The translations under genes and the position numbers were made by a program. The notes below the pieces were generated by a model that was not told where the DNA came from, ran no database searches, and saw only the letters and a program-made list of their open reading frames with translations. 64,000 bases of DNA from Achromobacter sp. UMC46 (GTDB lineage: Bacteria > Pseudomonadota > Gammaproteobacteria > Burkholderiales > Burkholderiaceae_B): the NCBI RefSeq assembly GCF_014170335.1, contig NZ_LZZS01000016.1, forward strand, positions 1-64,000. The letters are read 5' to 3'. Of the stretch, positions 51,854 to 60,679 are shown in pieces (positions within the stretch are counted from its first letter, which is position 1; each line of letters opens with the position of its first letter).

Positions 51854-52897
51854 ATGCGCTATTCCGACTTCGATCATCGCCTTGCCGCACTCGGCGCCCG
51901 GCCCGTCCATCGCGGCCGGATCGTGCGCGTCTGGCTGAACGGGCAAGCGCTCGACACCGGCACGCGGCGGCGGAGTTCAGAGGACTTTCTGCCGCTGTCG
52001 CTGCGCAATGCGCTGCCCGCCTTGACGGCGGAGCTGGACGGCCTGGCCGGTATCCGCTCTGAACATGCCGGCAACGACGGCACGCGCCTGCTCGTCGAGC
52101 TTGCCGATGGGCAGATGGTGGAAAGCGTGCTGCTGCCGCGTGACGGCCTTTGCGTTTCGTCTCAGGTCGGCTGCGCGGTGGGCTGTCGTTTCTGCATGAC
52201 CGGCAAGAGCGGCCTGATCCGTCAGGTATCAAGCATGGAGATCCTTGCCCAGGTCGTGCTGGCACGGCGTCTGGGCTCCGTGAAGAAAGTCGTCTTCATG
52301 GGCATGGGCGAACCGGCGCACAACCTGGAAAACGTGCTCGAAGCGATCGACCTGCTTGGCACCGAAGGCAATATCGGCCACAAGAACCTGGTGCTCTCCA
52401 CGGTGGGCGATCTGCGCGTGTTCGAGGCCCTGCCGCAGCAACGCGTCAAACCCGCCCTGGCGCTGTCGCTGCACTCGACCAAGGCCGAGTTGCGTGAACA
52501 CCTGTTGCCGCGCGCGCCGAAAATCGCGCCGGCAGACCTTATCGAGCTTGGCGAAAAGTACGCCCGCGACACCGGATACCCGATCCAATACCAGTGGACG
52601 CTGCTCAAGGGCGTCAACGATGGCCACGACGAACTCGACGCCGTCCTGCGGCTGCTCAAGGGCAAGTACTGCGTCCTCAACGTCATCCCGTTCAATAGTC
52701 TTGAGGGCGACGACTATCAACGCCCCGATCCAGAGCGTATCCGCGAGATCGTCCACTACCTCCATAGCCGCGGATTGTTGACCAAGGTAAGGAACAGCGC
52801 CGGGCAGGATGTGGATGGCGGCTGCGGGCAGTTGCGCGCCCGGGCCATCGGCACAACGCAGGTCGTCGCGCTGCACCGCCAGCGTGCGGCGGTGTAG
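51854..52897 (+). CDS. Radical-SAM RNA methyltransferase, RlmN-like
   Basis: A 347-residue RlmN/Cfr-family enzyme. It has the 4Fe-4S motif CAVGCRFC (Cys107, Cys111, Cys114), the conserved LCVSSQVGC (Cys100), GMGEPAHN, LSLHSTKAELR and the methyl-carrying cysteine region DVDGGCGQL (about Cys324). RlmN methylates A2503 of 23S rRNA and A37 of some tRNAs. It lacks about 37 residues compared with E. coli RlmN and is not next to ndk, pilF or ispG as the usual rlmN is, so this may be a second, specialised paralogue. It is followed by panB. Confidence 0.85.
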   Translation: MRYSDFDHRLAALGARPVHRGRIVRVWLNGQALDTGTRRRSSEDFLPLSLRNALPALTAELDGLAGIRSEHAGNDGTRLLVELADGQMVESVLLPRDGLCVSSQVGCAVGCRFCMTGKSGLIRQVSSMEILAQVVLARRLGSVKKVVFMGMGEPAHNLENVLEAIDLLGTEGNIGHKNLVLSTVGDLRVFEALPQQRVKPALALSLHSTKAELREHLLPRAPKIAPADLIELGEKYARDTGYPIQYQWTLLKGVNDGHDELDAVLRLLKGKYCVLNVIPFNSLEGDDYQRPDPERIREIVHYLHSRGLLTKVRNSAGQDVDGGCGQLRARAIGTTQVVALHRQRAAV

Positions 52898-52996
52898 CCG
52901 AAACGGCTGAGTTATCCTGCGAAAGCATGTGTGGTTCCGTATCGGCCGCACGCCATCCCAGACGATTCAATGCCACAGAAGGCCAGGCCGCCCAAG

Positions 52997-53872
52997 ATGA
53001 ATACGCCCGAGAATTCTCCGCCAGCAGCCGCTCCCTACGGATTGCGCCCGGCCGACACGCCGAAGAAGGTCAACGTCCAGACCTTCGCGGGCATGCGCGC
53101 CCAAGGCGAGAAAATCGCCATGCTGACCGCTTACGACGCGACGTTCGCGGCCGTGGCGGACGCGGCCGGGGTCGACACGCTGCTGGTGGGCGATTCGCTG
53201 GGCATGGTCTGCCAGGGGGGCAACGGCACGGTCGGGGTATCGCTTGACGACATGGCGTATCACACGCGATGCGTGGCGGAGGGCGTTCGGCGCACGCAGG
53301 GCCGCTCGCTGATCGTGGCGGATCTTCCGTTCGGCAGCTATCAGGTGTCCAAAGAGCAGGCGATCGCGTCGGCCGTAGCGCTGATGGGCGCCGGCGCGCA
53401 GATGGTCAAGCTTGAGGGCGGTGGTTGGGTGGCGGAAACGGCGCGGTTCCTGGTGGAGCGCGGGGTGCCCGTGTGCGGCCATCTTGGGCTGACGCCCCAA
53501 ACGGTCTCGTCGCTTGGCGGGTTCCGCGTGCAGGGCCGGACGGACGAGGCAGCTGCGCGCTTGCGCGAGGACAGCGCGGCGCTGGAAGCGGCTGGCGCCA
53601 CGATGCTGGTCCTGGAAATGGTGCCGGCGGCGCTTGCTGCGTCCATCACCGCCGACCTGGCCGCTTGCGCCACCATCGGCATCGGCGCGGGCCGCGGCAC
53701 CGCCGGGCAGGTGCTGGTCATGCACGACATGCTGGGCGTCAACCTGGGCCGGATGGCGAAATTCGTCCGCAACTTCATGGAAGGCAGCGACGGCGTCCAG
53801 AGCGCGATGGCAAGCTATGTGCGGGCGGTGAAGGACGGGTCGTTTCCGGACGACGCCAAACACGCTTGGTGA
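52997..53872 (+). CDS. panB: 3-methyl-2-oxobutanoate hydroxymethyltransferase
   Basis: A 291-residue TIM-barrel enzyme making ketopantoate in pantothenate synthesis with methylene-tetrahydrofolate. Family motifs: [22 protein letters not shown] in pieces, [13 protein letters not shown] (metal Asp), [27 protein letters not shown] (general-base Glu) and [21 protein letters not shown]. The start at 52997 is a choice; 52970 (MPQKARPPK) is in frame and possible. panC is not in the window. Confidence 0.95.
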   Translation: MNTPENSPPAAAPYGLRPADTPKKVNVQTFAGMRAQGEKIAMLTAYDATFAAVADAAGVDTLLVGDSLGMVCQGGNGTVGVSLDDMAYHTRCVAEGVRRTQGRSLIVADLPFGSYQVSKEQAIASAVALMGAGAQMVKLEGGGWVAETARFLVERGVPVCGHLGLTPQTVSSLGGFRVQGRTDEAAARLREDSAALEAAGATMLVLEMVPAALAASITADLAACATIGIGAGRGTAGQVLVMHDMLGVNLGRMAKFVRNFMEGSDGVQSAMASYVRAVKDGSFPDDAKHAW

Positions 53873-53912
53873 GGTGCCGGGGTCAGCATGACGGCCAGGT
53901 TGAACGGCTTTT

Positions 53913-54665
53913 TCATGATTGCTCCCGATCGAGTTTGGCATGGCGGTACAGCGCGTCCCGGTCCAGGACCGTCAGCCCGCCGTAGTGCGTTTGCAGGACG
54001 CCGGCTCGGGCTAGTGTCACCAACGCCGTATTGCAGCGCTGCCGCGACACGCCGCACAGGCTGGCGATTTCTTCCTGCGATATCTTCAACCGGCCATTGG
54101 TGCCGGAATGCGCTTCCGCGTCCAGTTGCGCCGCGACGGCGCGCGCCACCGTGGTGTCGACGTCCAGCAGCACATTGCCGGTATACGAGGCCATCAGCCA
54201 GTTGACCCGCTGGGCCAGGTGCGTCATCAGCGCCTTGGTGAACTCGATATTGTTGTTCCACAGGCGCTCGCAGGTGTCGCGCGGCAAGATCACGATCCGG
54301 CTTGGCCGCAGCGCCACCACTTCGTATTCGAACCGTTCGCGGCGGATCATGGTGGCTTCGCCGAACCAGCTTCCGGTGCTGAAACCGGCCAGCGAAAGGG
54401 AACGCCCGTCTGACCCGCGCGACGACCATTTCACCAGCCCTTCGACCACGCCATACCAGCCGGGCGACTTGGCGCCTTCGCGGAACAGGTATTCGCCGGT
54501 GCGCAGCGACAGGATGCGCAATTCCGCGCGGACCAGGCCGCGTTCTAGCTCCGGCAAGCCGGTGTACCAGGGGACGACGTCCAGCATGTTGTCGACAGGG
54601 CATGGCGCCGGCCGGCGTTTGGCGCCGGGCGATTCGTTGCCGGTACCGGTGGGCGGTCCGCGCAT
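53913..54665 (-). CDS. Crp/Fnr-family transcriptional regulator
   Basis: A 250-residue regulator: cyclic-nucleotide-binding beta-roll (about 40-150, LRTGEYLFREGAKSPGWYGVVEGLVKW ... STGSWFGEATMIRRERFEYEVVAL) and a C-terminal winged helix (about 170-240, GRLKISQEEIASLCGVSRQRCNTALVTLARAGVL). The Fnr-type iron-sulfur cysteines are absent. It is divergent from the LivJ-like gene (139 bp) and probably controls that operon. GGGAG precedes the ATG at 54665. Confidence 0.9.
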   Translation of the reverse strand: MRGPPTGTGNESPGAKRRPAPCPVDNMLDVVPWYTGLPELERGLVRAELRILSLRTGEYLFREGAKSPGWYGVVEGLVKWSSRGSDGRSLSLAGFSTGSWFGEATMIRRERFEYEVVALRPSRIVILPRDTCERLWNNNIEFTKALMTHLAQRVNWLMASYTGNVLLDVDTTVARAVAAQLDAEAHSGTNGRLKISQEEIASLCGVSRQRCNTALVTLARAGVLQTHYGGLTVLDRDALYRHAKLDREQS

Positions 54666-54719
54666 AGTGCTCCCTATTCAGCAGTGGTGGCCCCGCACAG
54701 GTAAACCCTAGGGCGCTTT

Positions 54720-54733
54720 GTCAACTTGATGAC
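54720..54733. promoter_or_regulatory. Candidate Crp/Fnr half-site pair
   Basis: GTCA-N6-TGAC (54720-54733) is a Crp/Fnr-like dyad between the divergent regulator and the binding-protein gene. It is short and could occur by chance; the call rests on location. Confidence 0.3.
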
Positions 54734-54804
54734 TGTCCGCCTGGCAGGTCCAGTCCCAGAATAGCCGAGGCCCTAAGAGCCGAAAACCATAAGAGGAGAC
54801 AGGT

Positions 54805-56025
54805 ATGTTGTCAATGCCACGCAGGTTGTCCGGCGCCGCGATTGTTTGCGGCGCGGCCGTTACGCTCAGCGCGGGTGTTGCGCATGCGCAGATTTCCGAC
54901 GATGTCATTCGAATCGGATTCATCACCGACATGTCCGGCGTCTATTCCGGCCCCGACGGCCCCGGCGGGGCCGAGGCCATCAAGATGGCGATCGAGGAAA
55001 TGGGCGGCGAGATCAACGGCAAGAAGATCGAGCTGCTGACAGCCGACCATCAGAACAAGGCGGACATCGCCTCGGCCAAGGCGCGCGAGTGGTTCGACCA
55101 GAAGGGCCTGGACATGCTGATCGGCGGCACCAATTCCAGCACGGCGCTTGCCATGTCGAAGGTGGCGGCCGACAAGAAGAAGCCGATCATCGTGGTGGGC
55201 GCGGGCGCTCCGGCGCTGACGAACGAGCAATGCACGCCCTATACCCTGAACTACGCCTACGACACGGTCGCGCAGGCGCGCGGCACGGGGGCCGCAGTGG
55301 TCAAGGCGGGCGGCAAGAGCTGGTACTTCCTGACCGCCGACTACGCCTTCGGCAATGCGCTGCAGGCCGACACCACGAAGGTGGTCGAGGCGGCGGGCGG
55401 CAAGGTGGTGGGGTCGGTCAAGCATCCGCTGGCGTCCAGCGATTTCTCGTCCTTCCTGCTGCAAGCGCAAAGCAGCAAGGCGGAAATCCTGGCCCTGGCT
55501 AACGCCGGTGCCGACGCGACCAACGCGATCAAGGCGGCCAACGAATTCGGCATTACGAAGACGATGCGGCTGGCTGGGCTGATCATGTTCATCAACGATA
55601 TCCATGCCATGGGCCTGGATGCGGCGCAGGGGCTGTACCTGACCGACAGCTGGTATTGGAACGCGTCGGATGAGACGCGCGCATGGAGCCAGAAGTTCTT
55701 CGAACGGCGCAAGGCCATGCCGTCGTCGCTGCAGGCGGCGGACTATTCGGCGGCGTTGCAGTATCTGCGCGCCGTCAAGGCCACCGGCACCGATGACGCC
55801 GACCGCGTGTTGGCGCATATGCGCGAAAACAAGCTGAACGACCTGTACATCAAGGACGGCGTCGTCCGTCCGGACGGCCGGGTGGTGCACGACATGTATC
55901 TGCTTCAGGTCAAGACGCCCGCCGAATCGAAGGCGCCCTGGGACTATTTCAACGTGGTGCAGACCATCGACGGCAACGAGGCCTTCACGGCCAAGGCGGA
56001 AAGTCGGTGCGCGCTGTGGAAGTAA
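54805..56025 (+). CDS. LivJ-like ABC substrate-binding protein
   Basis: A 406-residue periplasmic binding protein of the branched-chain amino-acid/amide family, with a signal peptide (MLSMPRRLSGAAIVCGAAVT, cleavage near VAHAQI). Fold marks: IRIGFITDMSGVYSGPDGPGG in pieces, GKKIELLTADHQNKADIASAKAREW in pieces, GGTNSSTALAMSKVAADKKKPIIVVGAGAPAL in pieces and SWYFLTADYAFG. No permease or ATPase genes follow. AGAGGAG lies 7 nt before the ATG. It heads an operon with a BKACE enzyme and an SDR and may feed their substrate to a transporter elsewhere. Confidence 0.9.
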   Translation: MLSMPRRLSGAAIVCGAAVTLSAGVAHAQISDDVIRIGFITDMSGVYSGPDGPGGAEAIKMAIEEMGGEINGKKIELLTADHQNKADIASAKAREWFDQKGLDMLIGGTNSSTALAMSKVAADKKKPIIVVGAGAPALTNEQCTPYTLNYAYDTVAQARGTGAAVVKAGGKSWYFLTADYAFGNALQADTTKVVEAAGGKVVGSVKHPLASSDFSSFLLQAQSSKAEILALANAGADATNAIKAANEFGITKTMRLAGLIMFINDIHAMGLDAAQGLYLTDSWYWNASDETRAWSQKFFERRKAMPSSLQAADYSAALQYLRAVKATGTDDADRVLAHMRENKLNDLYIKDGVVRPDGRVVHDMYLLQVKTPAESKAPWDYFNVVQTIDGNEAFTAKAESRCALWK

Positions 56026-56034
56026 GGAGAACCC

Positions 56035-56949
56035 ATGTCTAAACGCAAAGTCATCGTGACCATCGCCCCGACGGGGGGCATGGCGCTGAAAAGCCAGAAC
56101 CCGCATCTGCCGACGCAGCCCGCGGAAATCGCCGAAGACGTATACCGGTGCTACAACGCCGGGGCCAGCGTGGTGGCTCTGCACGCGCGCCGGCCCGACG
56201 ACCTGGCCACCTGCAACGCCGATATCTACCGCGACATGAACCGGCGCATCCGCGACCGTTGCGACATCGTCCTGAATAATTCCACGGGCGGGGGCGTGCA
56301 TGGCGACATGGTCAAGGAAACGTCGCCGGGCACCTGGGAGATCCTGTGGGAAGAGCGGCTGAAAGGCATGGATGCGGGCGCCGAGATGTGCACGTTGGAC
56401 GCCACCACGCTGAACCTGGCCTTCGGCGACCGCGAATACCTGATGAACACGCCGCTGACCCGTGCGCGCGAGATGGCGGCCGCCATGCAGGCCCGCGGCA
56501 TCAAGCCGGAGTGGGAGGTGTTCAGCCCGACGCACATCCTGCAGGATGCGACGACGCTCATCAACGAGGGCCTGGACGAAGCGCCGCATTTCATCAACCT
56601 GGTGATGAACGTGCACCGGAATTTCCAGAACGCCATGCCGTTCTCGCCCCGGCATCTGCAGATGATGGTCGACCTGCTGCCGAAGAACAGCATTTTCTGC
56701 GTCAGCGGCATCGGGCCGGCGCAGCTTGAAGCCAACATCAGCGCGTTGCTGCTGGGCGGGCACGCGCGGGTGGGCCTGGAAGACAACCTTTACTACCGTC
56801 ATGGTGAGTTGGCCACCAACGTCCAGCTGACCGAACGCATCGTCCGCGTGATCCGGGAAATGGACATGGAGCCCGCCACTCCGGCCGAAGCGCGCGAGAT
56901 GCTGGGCCTGCCGCTGCAGAGCGGCATCCGGCCGGCGTTCGCGCTCTGA
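56035..56949 (+). CDS. BKACE-family beta-keto acid cleavage enzyme (DUF849)
   Basis: A 304-residue TIM-barrel enzyme of the 3-keto-5-aminohexanoate cleavage (Kce) superfamily, which converts a beta-keto acid and acetyl-CoA into acetoacetate and a CoA ester. Features: VIVTIAPTGGM, QPAEIAEDVYRCYNAGASVVALHARRPDD in pieces, NNSTGGG and GHARVGLEDNLYY (zinc/catalytic Glu). The usual zinc pair H-x-H reads A-L-H here (Ala48, His50). The gene is 9 bp after the binding protein, with AAGGAGA before the ATG. The keto acid is unknown. Confidence 0.9.
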   Translation: MSKRKVIVTIAPTGGMALKSQNPHLPTQPAEIAEDVYRCYNAGASVVALHARRPDDLATCNADIYRDMNRRIRDRCDIVLNNSTGGGVHGDMVKETSPGTWEILWEERLKGMDAGAEMCTLDATTLNLAFGDREYLMNTPLTRAREMAAAMQARGIKPEWEVFSPTHILQDATTLINEGLDEAPHFINLVMNVHRNFQNAMPFSPRHLQMMVDLLPKNSIFCVSGIGPAQLEANISALLLGGHARVGLEDNLYYRHGELATNVQLTERIVRVIREMDMEPATPAEAREMLGLPLQSGIRPAFAL

Positions 56950-56981
56950 CCCGGCTTCCGAACCTATATCGACAAAGCGAC

Positions 56982-57758
56982 ATGATCGAATCCTTGAAAG
57001 GCAAGCGCGTCCTGATTACCGCTGGGGCGCACGGTATCGGCCTGGCCATTGCGCGGAAATTCCTGCTGGCCGGCGCCGACGTGCATATCTGCGATGTGGA
57101 CGCCGGCGCCTGCCAGGCGGCGCGCGCCGCGTATCCGGCCTTGAGCGCCAGCGTGACCGACGTCTCCGACGAGGCCCAGGTGCTTGCCATGTTCGATGAC
57201 CTGGCCGGACGGTGGGGCAAGCTGGACGCGTTGATCAACAATGCGGGCGTGTCCGGCCCGACGAGCCGGCTGGAGGATACGGCGCTGGACGCGTGGCGGA
57301 CCACGCTGGACGTGAACCTGACCGGCACGTTCCTGTGCGCCCGGAGCGCCGTGCCGTTGCTGCGGACGGCGGGAGGCGGATCCATCGTCAATATCTCGTC
57401 GGTCGCGGGCCGCCTGGGCTTTTCGTTGCGCACGCCTTACAGCGCCAGCAAATTCGGCTTGGCTGGCTTGACGCAAACCTGGGCCATGGAGCTGGGCCCG
57501 GACGGCATCCGGGTGAATTCCGTCTTGCCGGGCGTGGTGGCGGGCGACCGCGTGGAACGCGTGATCGCCGCCCGCGCGTCGGCCGGGGGCGTCAGCCACG
57601 ACGAGATGCGCATGCAGCTCGTGGAGAAAGTCTCGCTGCGCCGCATGACGCAGCCTGAGGATGTGGCGAACCAGGTGGCGTTCCTGTGTTCCGATGAAGG
57701 CGCGATGATCAGCGGGCAAAGCATCTCGGTGTGCGGCAACGTCGAGTATCTGGGATAA
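56982..57758 (+). CDS. SDR-family oxidoreductase (BKACE operon)
   Basis: A 258-residue classical SDR: VLITAGAHGIGLAIARKFL (glycine motif with Ala-Gly-Ala-His), CDVDAGAC, INNAGVSGP, VNISSVAGRLGF and YSASKFGLAGLTQ (Tyr-x-x-x-Lys). It lies 32 bp after the BKACE gene. It probably oxidises a beta-hydroxy acid to the beta-keto acid that BKACE cleaves. Confidence 0.92.
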   Translation: MIESLKGKRVLITAGAHGIGLAIARKFLLAGADVHICDVDAGACQAARAAYPALSASVTDVSDEAQVLAMFDDLAGRWGKLDALINNAGVSGPTSRLEDTALDAWRTTLDVNLTGTFLCARSAVPLLRTAGGGSIVNISSVAGRLGFSLRTPYSASKFGLAGLTQTWAMELGPDGIRVNSVLPGVVAGDRVERVIAARASAGGVSHDEMRMQLVEKVSLRRMTQPEDVANQVAFLCSDEGAMISGQSISVCGNVEYLG

Positions 57759-57838
57759 GCAGGGCAAATAGAAGGCGTCCGGCCGCCGGATAGAATGGTC
57801 TGCTTCCATGGCAGATTTTCTTCTAGCGACCAGACCGC

Positions 57839-59338
57839 ATGACCCGGGCATTCGAACTTGAAACGCTGAAGATCCGCATGAATGATGCGGACGTCCAGCG
57901 ATTGGACCTGCATCAGCGCATCCAGCGGGCGCTGCGTGCCTTGATCCTGGACGGCGCGCTGGACCCGGGCGTGAAATTGCCGGCGACGCGCGCCATGGCC
58001 GCGTCGTTGGGCGTGGCGCGCGACACGGTCGAGAACGCCTACGTCCAGTTGCACCGAGACGGCTACATCGTCCGCCGCGAAGGGTCGGGCAGTTATGTGT
58101 CCGACACCGTCGGCGCCGAATTGCGCGGGGCTGCGGCGCGGCGCATCCGGCTTGCCGACGACAAGCGCGGCCTGGCCGAGCCGGGGGCGGGCCTGAGCCG
58201 CCGGGGCAAGATGATTTTCGACAGCGGCGGCGTCAGCGATCAGCGGGCGGTCCAGGCATTTGCGACGGGGCTGCCCGAGACCCGGACGTTTCCGACAGAT
58301 GTGTGGGAGCGCTTGCAGCGCCAGGCGCTGAAGGATCATCGCGATCAGGTACTGCTGCACGGTGATCCGCAAGGCGCGGCGCCGTTGCGCAAGGCGATCG
58401 CGTCCTATCTGAACCTGGAGCGGGGCGCCAAGGTGTCGCCCGACCAGATCCTGGTGCTGAGCAGCACGCGGCAGGCCCTGTTCCTGTGCGCGCAGTTGCT
58501 GGTGGACGCCGGCAAGCCGATCCTGCTGGAGAACCCGGGCTACTTCGGCGCCAAGAAGGCCTTTGAATCCGCCGAGGCCCGGATCGTGCCTATCGACGTC
58601 GACGCGCAGGGCATCCGCACGGACCTGTTGCGCGCGGACCGCAGCGGCGCCAACTGCGTGTATGTGACGCCCTCGCACCAGTACCCCACGGGCGCGACCC
58701 TGTCGCTGGCGCGGCGGCTGGAACTGACCCGCTGGGCGGCCGAGAACGGCAAGTGGATCATCGAAGACGACTACGACAGCGAATTCCACTACGACGGCTT
58801 GCCGACCGCCTGCGTCCAGGGCCTGGACAAGTACCAGCGCACGCTTTACATCGGCACCTTCAGCAAGACGCTCTATCCCGGCTTGAGGATGGGCTACATG
58901 GCGCTGCCCCGCGAACTGGTCAGCGCCTTCGCCTACGCGCGCAGCATCCTGGACGGGCATACGCCGCAGATCCTGCAACTGACGCTGGCGCGCTTCATGG
59001 AAGACGGGCATTACAACACCCATATCCGCGCCATGCGCAAGCTGTACGCCGCACGCCGCAACGCTATGCTGCGGTCGCTGGACAAGCACATGGCGGGCAT
59101 CGCCACCGCGCTGCGGCCCGAGGGCGGGCTTCAGATCCCCTGCATGCTGCTGCGCGGCTGGTCCGAGGAAAAGACGATCCGGCAGGCCGCGGCCGCAGGT
59201 CTGTTGCTGCCGGGGCTGAGCCGGCTATATGCCGGCGCGGACAAGCGGCAGGGCTGGGTACTGGGGTATTCCTCGTTGACCGAGCACGAGATCGACACCG
59301 CCATGCAGCGGTTGTCGCATGCGCTTGGAAGACGATAG
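57839..59338 (+). CDS. MocR/PdxR-type GntR-aminotransferase regulator
   Basis: A 499-residue chimeric regulator: GntR winged helix (about 18-85, LDLHQRIQRALRALILDGALDPGVKLPATRAMAASLGVARDTVENAYVQL in pieces) and a fold-type I aminotransferase-like domain that binds PLP (Schiff-base Lys343 in TFSKTLYPGLRMGY; IIEDDYDSEF as the Asp motif). Such proteins control vitamin B6, GABA, taurine or ectoine genes. It follows the SDR gene on the same strand and converges with the BenE gene, so its target is not shown by the layout. The amine degradation operon upstream or the BKACE operon are possible targets. Confidence 0.9.
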   Translation: MTRAFELETLKIRMNDADVQRLDLHQRIQRALRALILDGALDPGVKLPATRAMAASLGVARDTVENAYVQLHRDGYIVRREGSGSYVSDTVGAELRGAAARRIRLADDKRGLAEPGAGLSRRGKMIFDSGGVSDQRAVQAFATGLPETRTFPTDVWERLQRQALKDHRDQVLLHGDPQGAAPLRKAIASYLNLERGAKVSPDQILVLSSTRQALFLCAQLLVDAGKPILLENPGYFGAKKAFESAEARIVPIDVDAQGIRTDLLRADRSGANCVYVTPSHQYPTGATLSLARRLELTRWAAENGKWIIEDDYDSEFHYDGLPTACVQGLDKYQRTLYIGTFSKTLYPGLRMGYMALPRELVSAFAYARSILDGHTPQILQLTLARFMEDGHYNTHIRAMRKLYAARRNAMLRSLDKHMAGIATALRPEGGLQIPCMLLRGWSEEKTIRQAAAAGLLLPGLSRLYAGADKRQGWVLGYSSLTEHEIDTAMQRLSHALGRR

Positions 59339-59349
59339 CGGGCCACGTG

Positions 59350-60558
59350 CTACGGTTTGGCGGGGCTGCCGATCAGCGCGCGGTTGCCGCCGTGCATCAG
59401 CAGATGGGCGGTCAGCCCGGCGGCCAGCCCCCAGAACGCGCCACCCACGCCCAGCAGCGTGACGTTGGCGGCTGTGGCCAGGAAGGTGATCAGCGCGGTC
59501 TCGCGGGTACGGGCGTCGGCCATGGCGTTGGCCAGGCTGCCGCCGATGGCGCCCAGCAGCGCCAGCCCGGCCAGCGTCGTGATGAACGCCTTGGGCAACA
59601 CCATGAACAAGGTCGCCAGCGTGACGCCGAAGGTGCCCACCAGGATGTAGAGCCCCCCGCAGGCCAGCCCCGCCAGGTAGCGTTTGCGCGGGTCTTCGTG
59701 CGCGTCGGGGCCCGTGCAGATCGCGGCGGTGATGGCCGCCACGTTAAAGGCGTGCGCGCCGAACGGGGCCATGATCAGCGAGCCCAGGCCGGTGACGGTC
59801 AGGATCGGGTTGGCGCTGATCGGGTAGCCGTCGTTGCGCAGCACCAGCATGCCCGGCATGTATTGGCCCGTCAGCGTGATGACGAACAGCGGCAGCGCCA
59901 CGCCCAGCAGCGCGTGAAGCGAAAACCGGGGCATTTCGAATACCGGCGCGGCGAGGCTGAGGTGGACGGCCGAGATGTCGATGCGGTCCTGCGCGATCAA
60001 CATGGCGACGCCGATGAGCAGGATGCCGACGACGGCGAAGCGCGACGTATAGCGCTTGAGCAGCGCATACGAGACCACCAGCACGATCACCAGCGGCGGG
60101 TCGACGCTGGCGCTGCCGAAGGCATTGACGCCGAACTGCAGCAGGATACCGGCCAGCAACCCGGCCGCGATGCCGCCGGGAATCCTGCGCACCAGCTTTT
60201 CAAAGGCGCCGGACAGGCCCAGCACGATAAAGCCTGCGGCGGACACGACGTAGGCGCCGATGACTTCGCCATAGGGCGTGAACGGCATCACCGTAGCCAG
60301 GAAGGCCACGCCGGGCGTGGACCACGCCGTGATGACGGGCGCCTTGAACCGGAAGCTGAGCAGGGCGCCGGTGACGCCGACGCCGATGGAAACCGCCCAC
60401 ACCCACGACGCCGTCTGAGCGGGCGTCAGCCGGGCCAGTTCGGCGGCCTGGAACACCAGCACGAAGGTTCCGCCGTAGTTCACCAGCACCGAGATCAGGG
60501 CGGCGACGGTTGGCGAAAAGAAGTCGGCGGGTCGAAGGCGAGCCGGCGGTGTCGTCAT
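59350..60558 (-). CDS. benE: BenE-family benzoate/proton symporter-like transporter
   Basis: A 402-residue inner-membrane protein with about 12 helices of the BenE family (uracil/nucleobase-transporter fold). Marks: FFSPTVAALISVLVNYGGTFVLVFQAAELA in pieces, SFRFKAPVITAWSTPGVAFLA, GGLYILVGTFGVTLATLF and FWGLAAGLTAHLLMHGG. Known members import benzoate. No benzoate degradation genes are nearby, so the substrate may differ. Confidence 0.88.
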   Translation of the reverse strand: MTTPPARLRPADFFSPTVAALISVLVNYGGTFVLVFQAAELARLTPAQTASWVWAVSIGVGVTGALLSFRFKAPVITAWSTPGVAFLATVMPFTPYGEVIGAYVVSAAGFIVLGLSGAFEKLVRRIPGGIAAGLLAGILLQFGVNAFGSASVDPPLVIVLVVSYALLKRYTSRFAVVGILLIGVAMLIAQDRIDISAVHLSLAAPVFEMPRFSLHALLGVALPLFVITLTGQYMPGMLVLRNDGYPISANPILTVTGLGSLIMAPFGAHAFNVAAITAAICTGPDAHEDPRKRYLAGLACGGLYILVGTFGVTLATLFMVLPKAFITTLAGLALLGAIGGSLANAMADARTRETALITFLATAANVTLLGVGGAFWGLAAGLTAHLLMHGGNRALIGSPAKP

Positions 60559-60679
60559 GAATCACTCCACATTGCGTAGGGGGCCGCAGGCGCGGCCCGA
60601 ACAAGGCGCAAAGTATAGGAGTGACGTGGACTGCTAATTCATGCCACTTTGGCATCAACTAGCAGACCACCTTGGCGGG

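Noticed and set aside
54811-56802. A 663-codon minus-strand frame
   Set aside because: It is antisense to the binding protein and BKACE genes, both of which have clear motifs and ribosome-binding sites.
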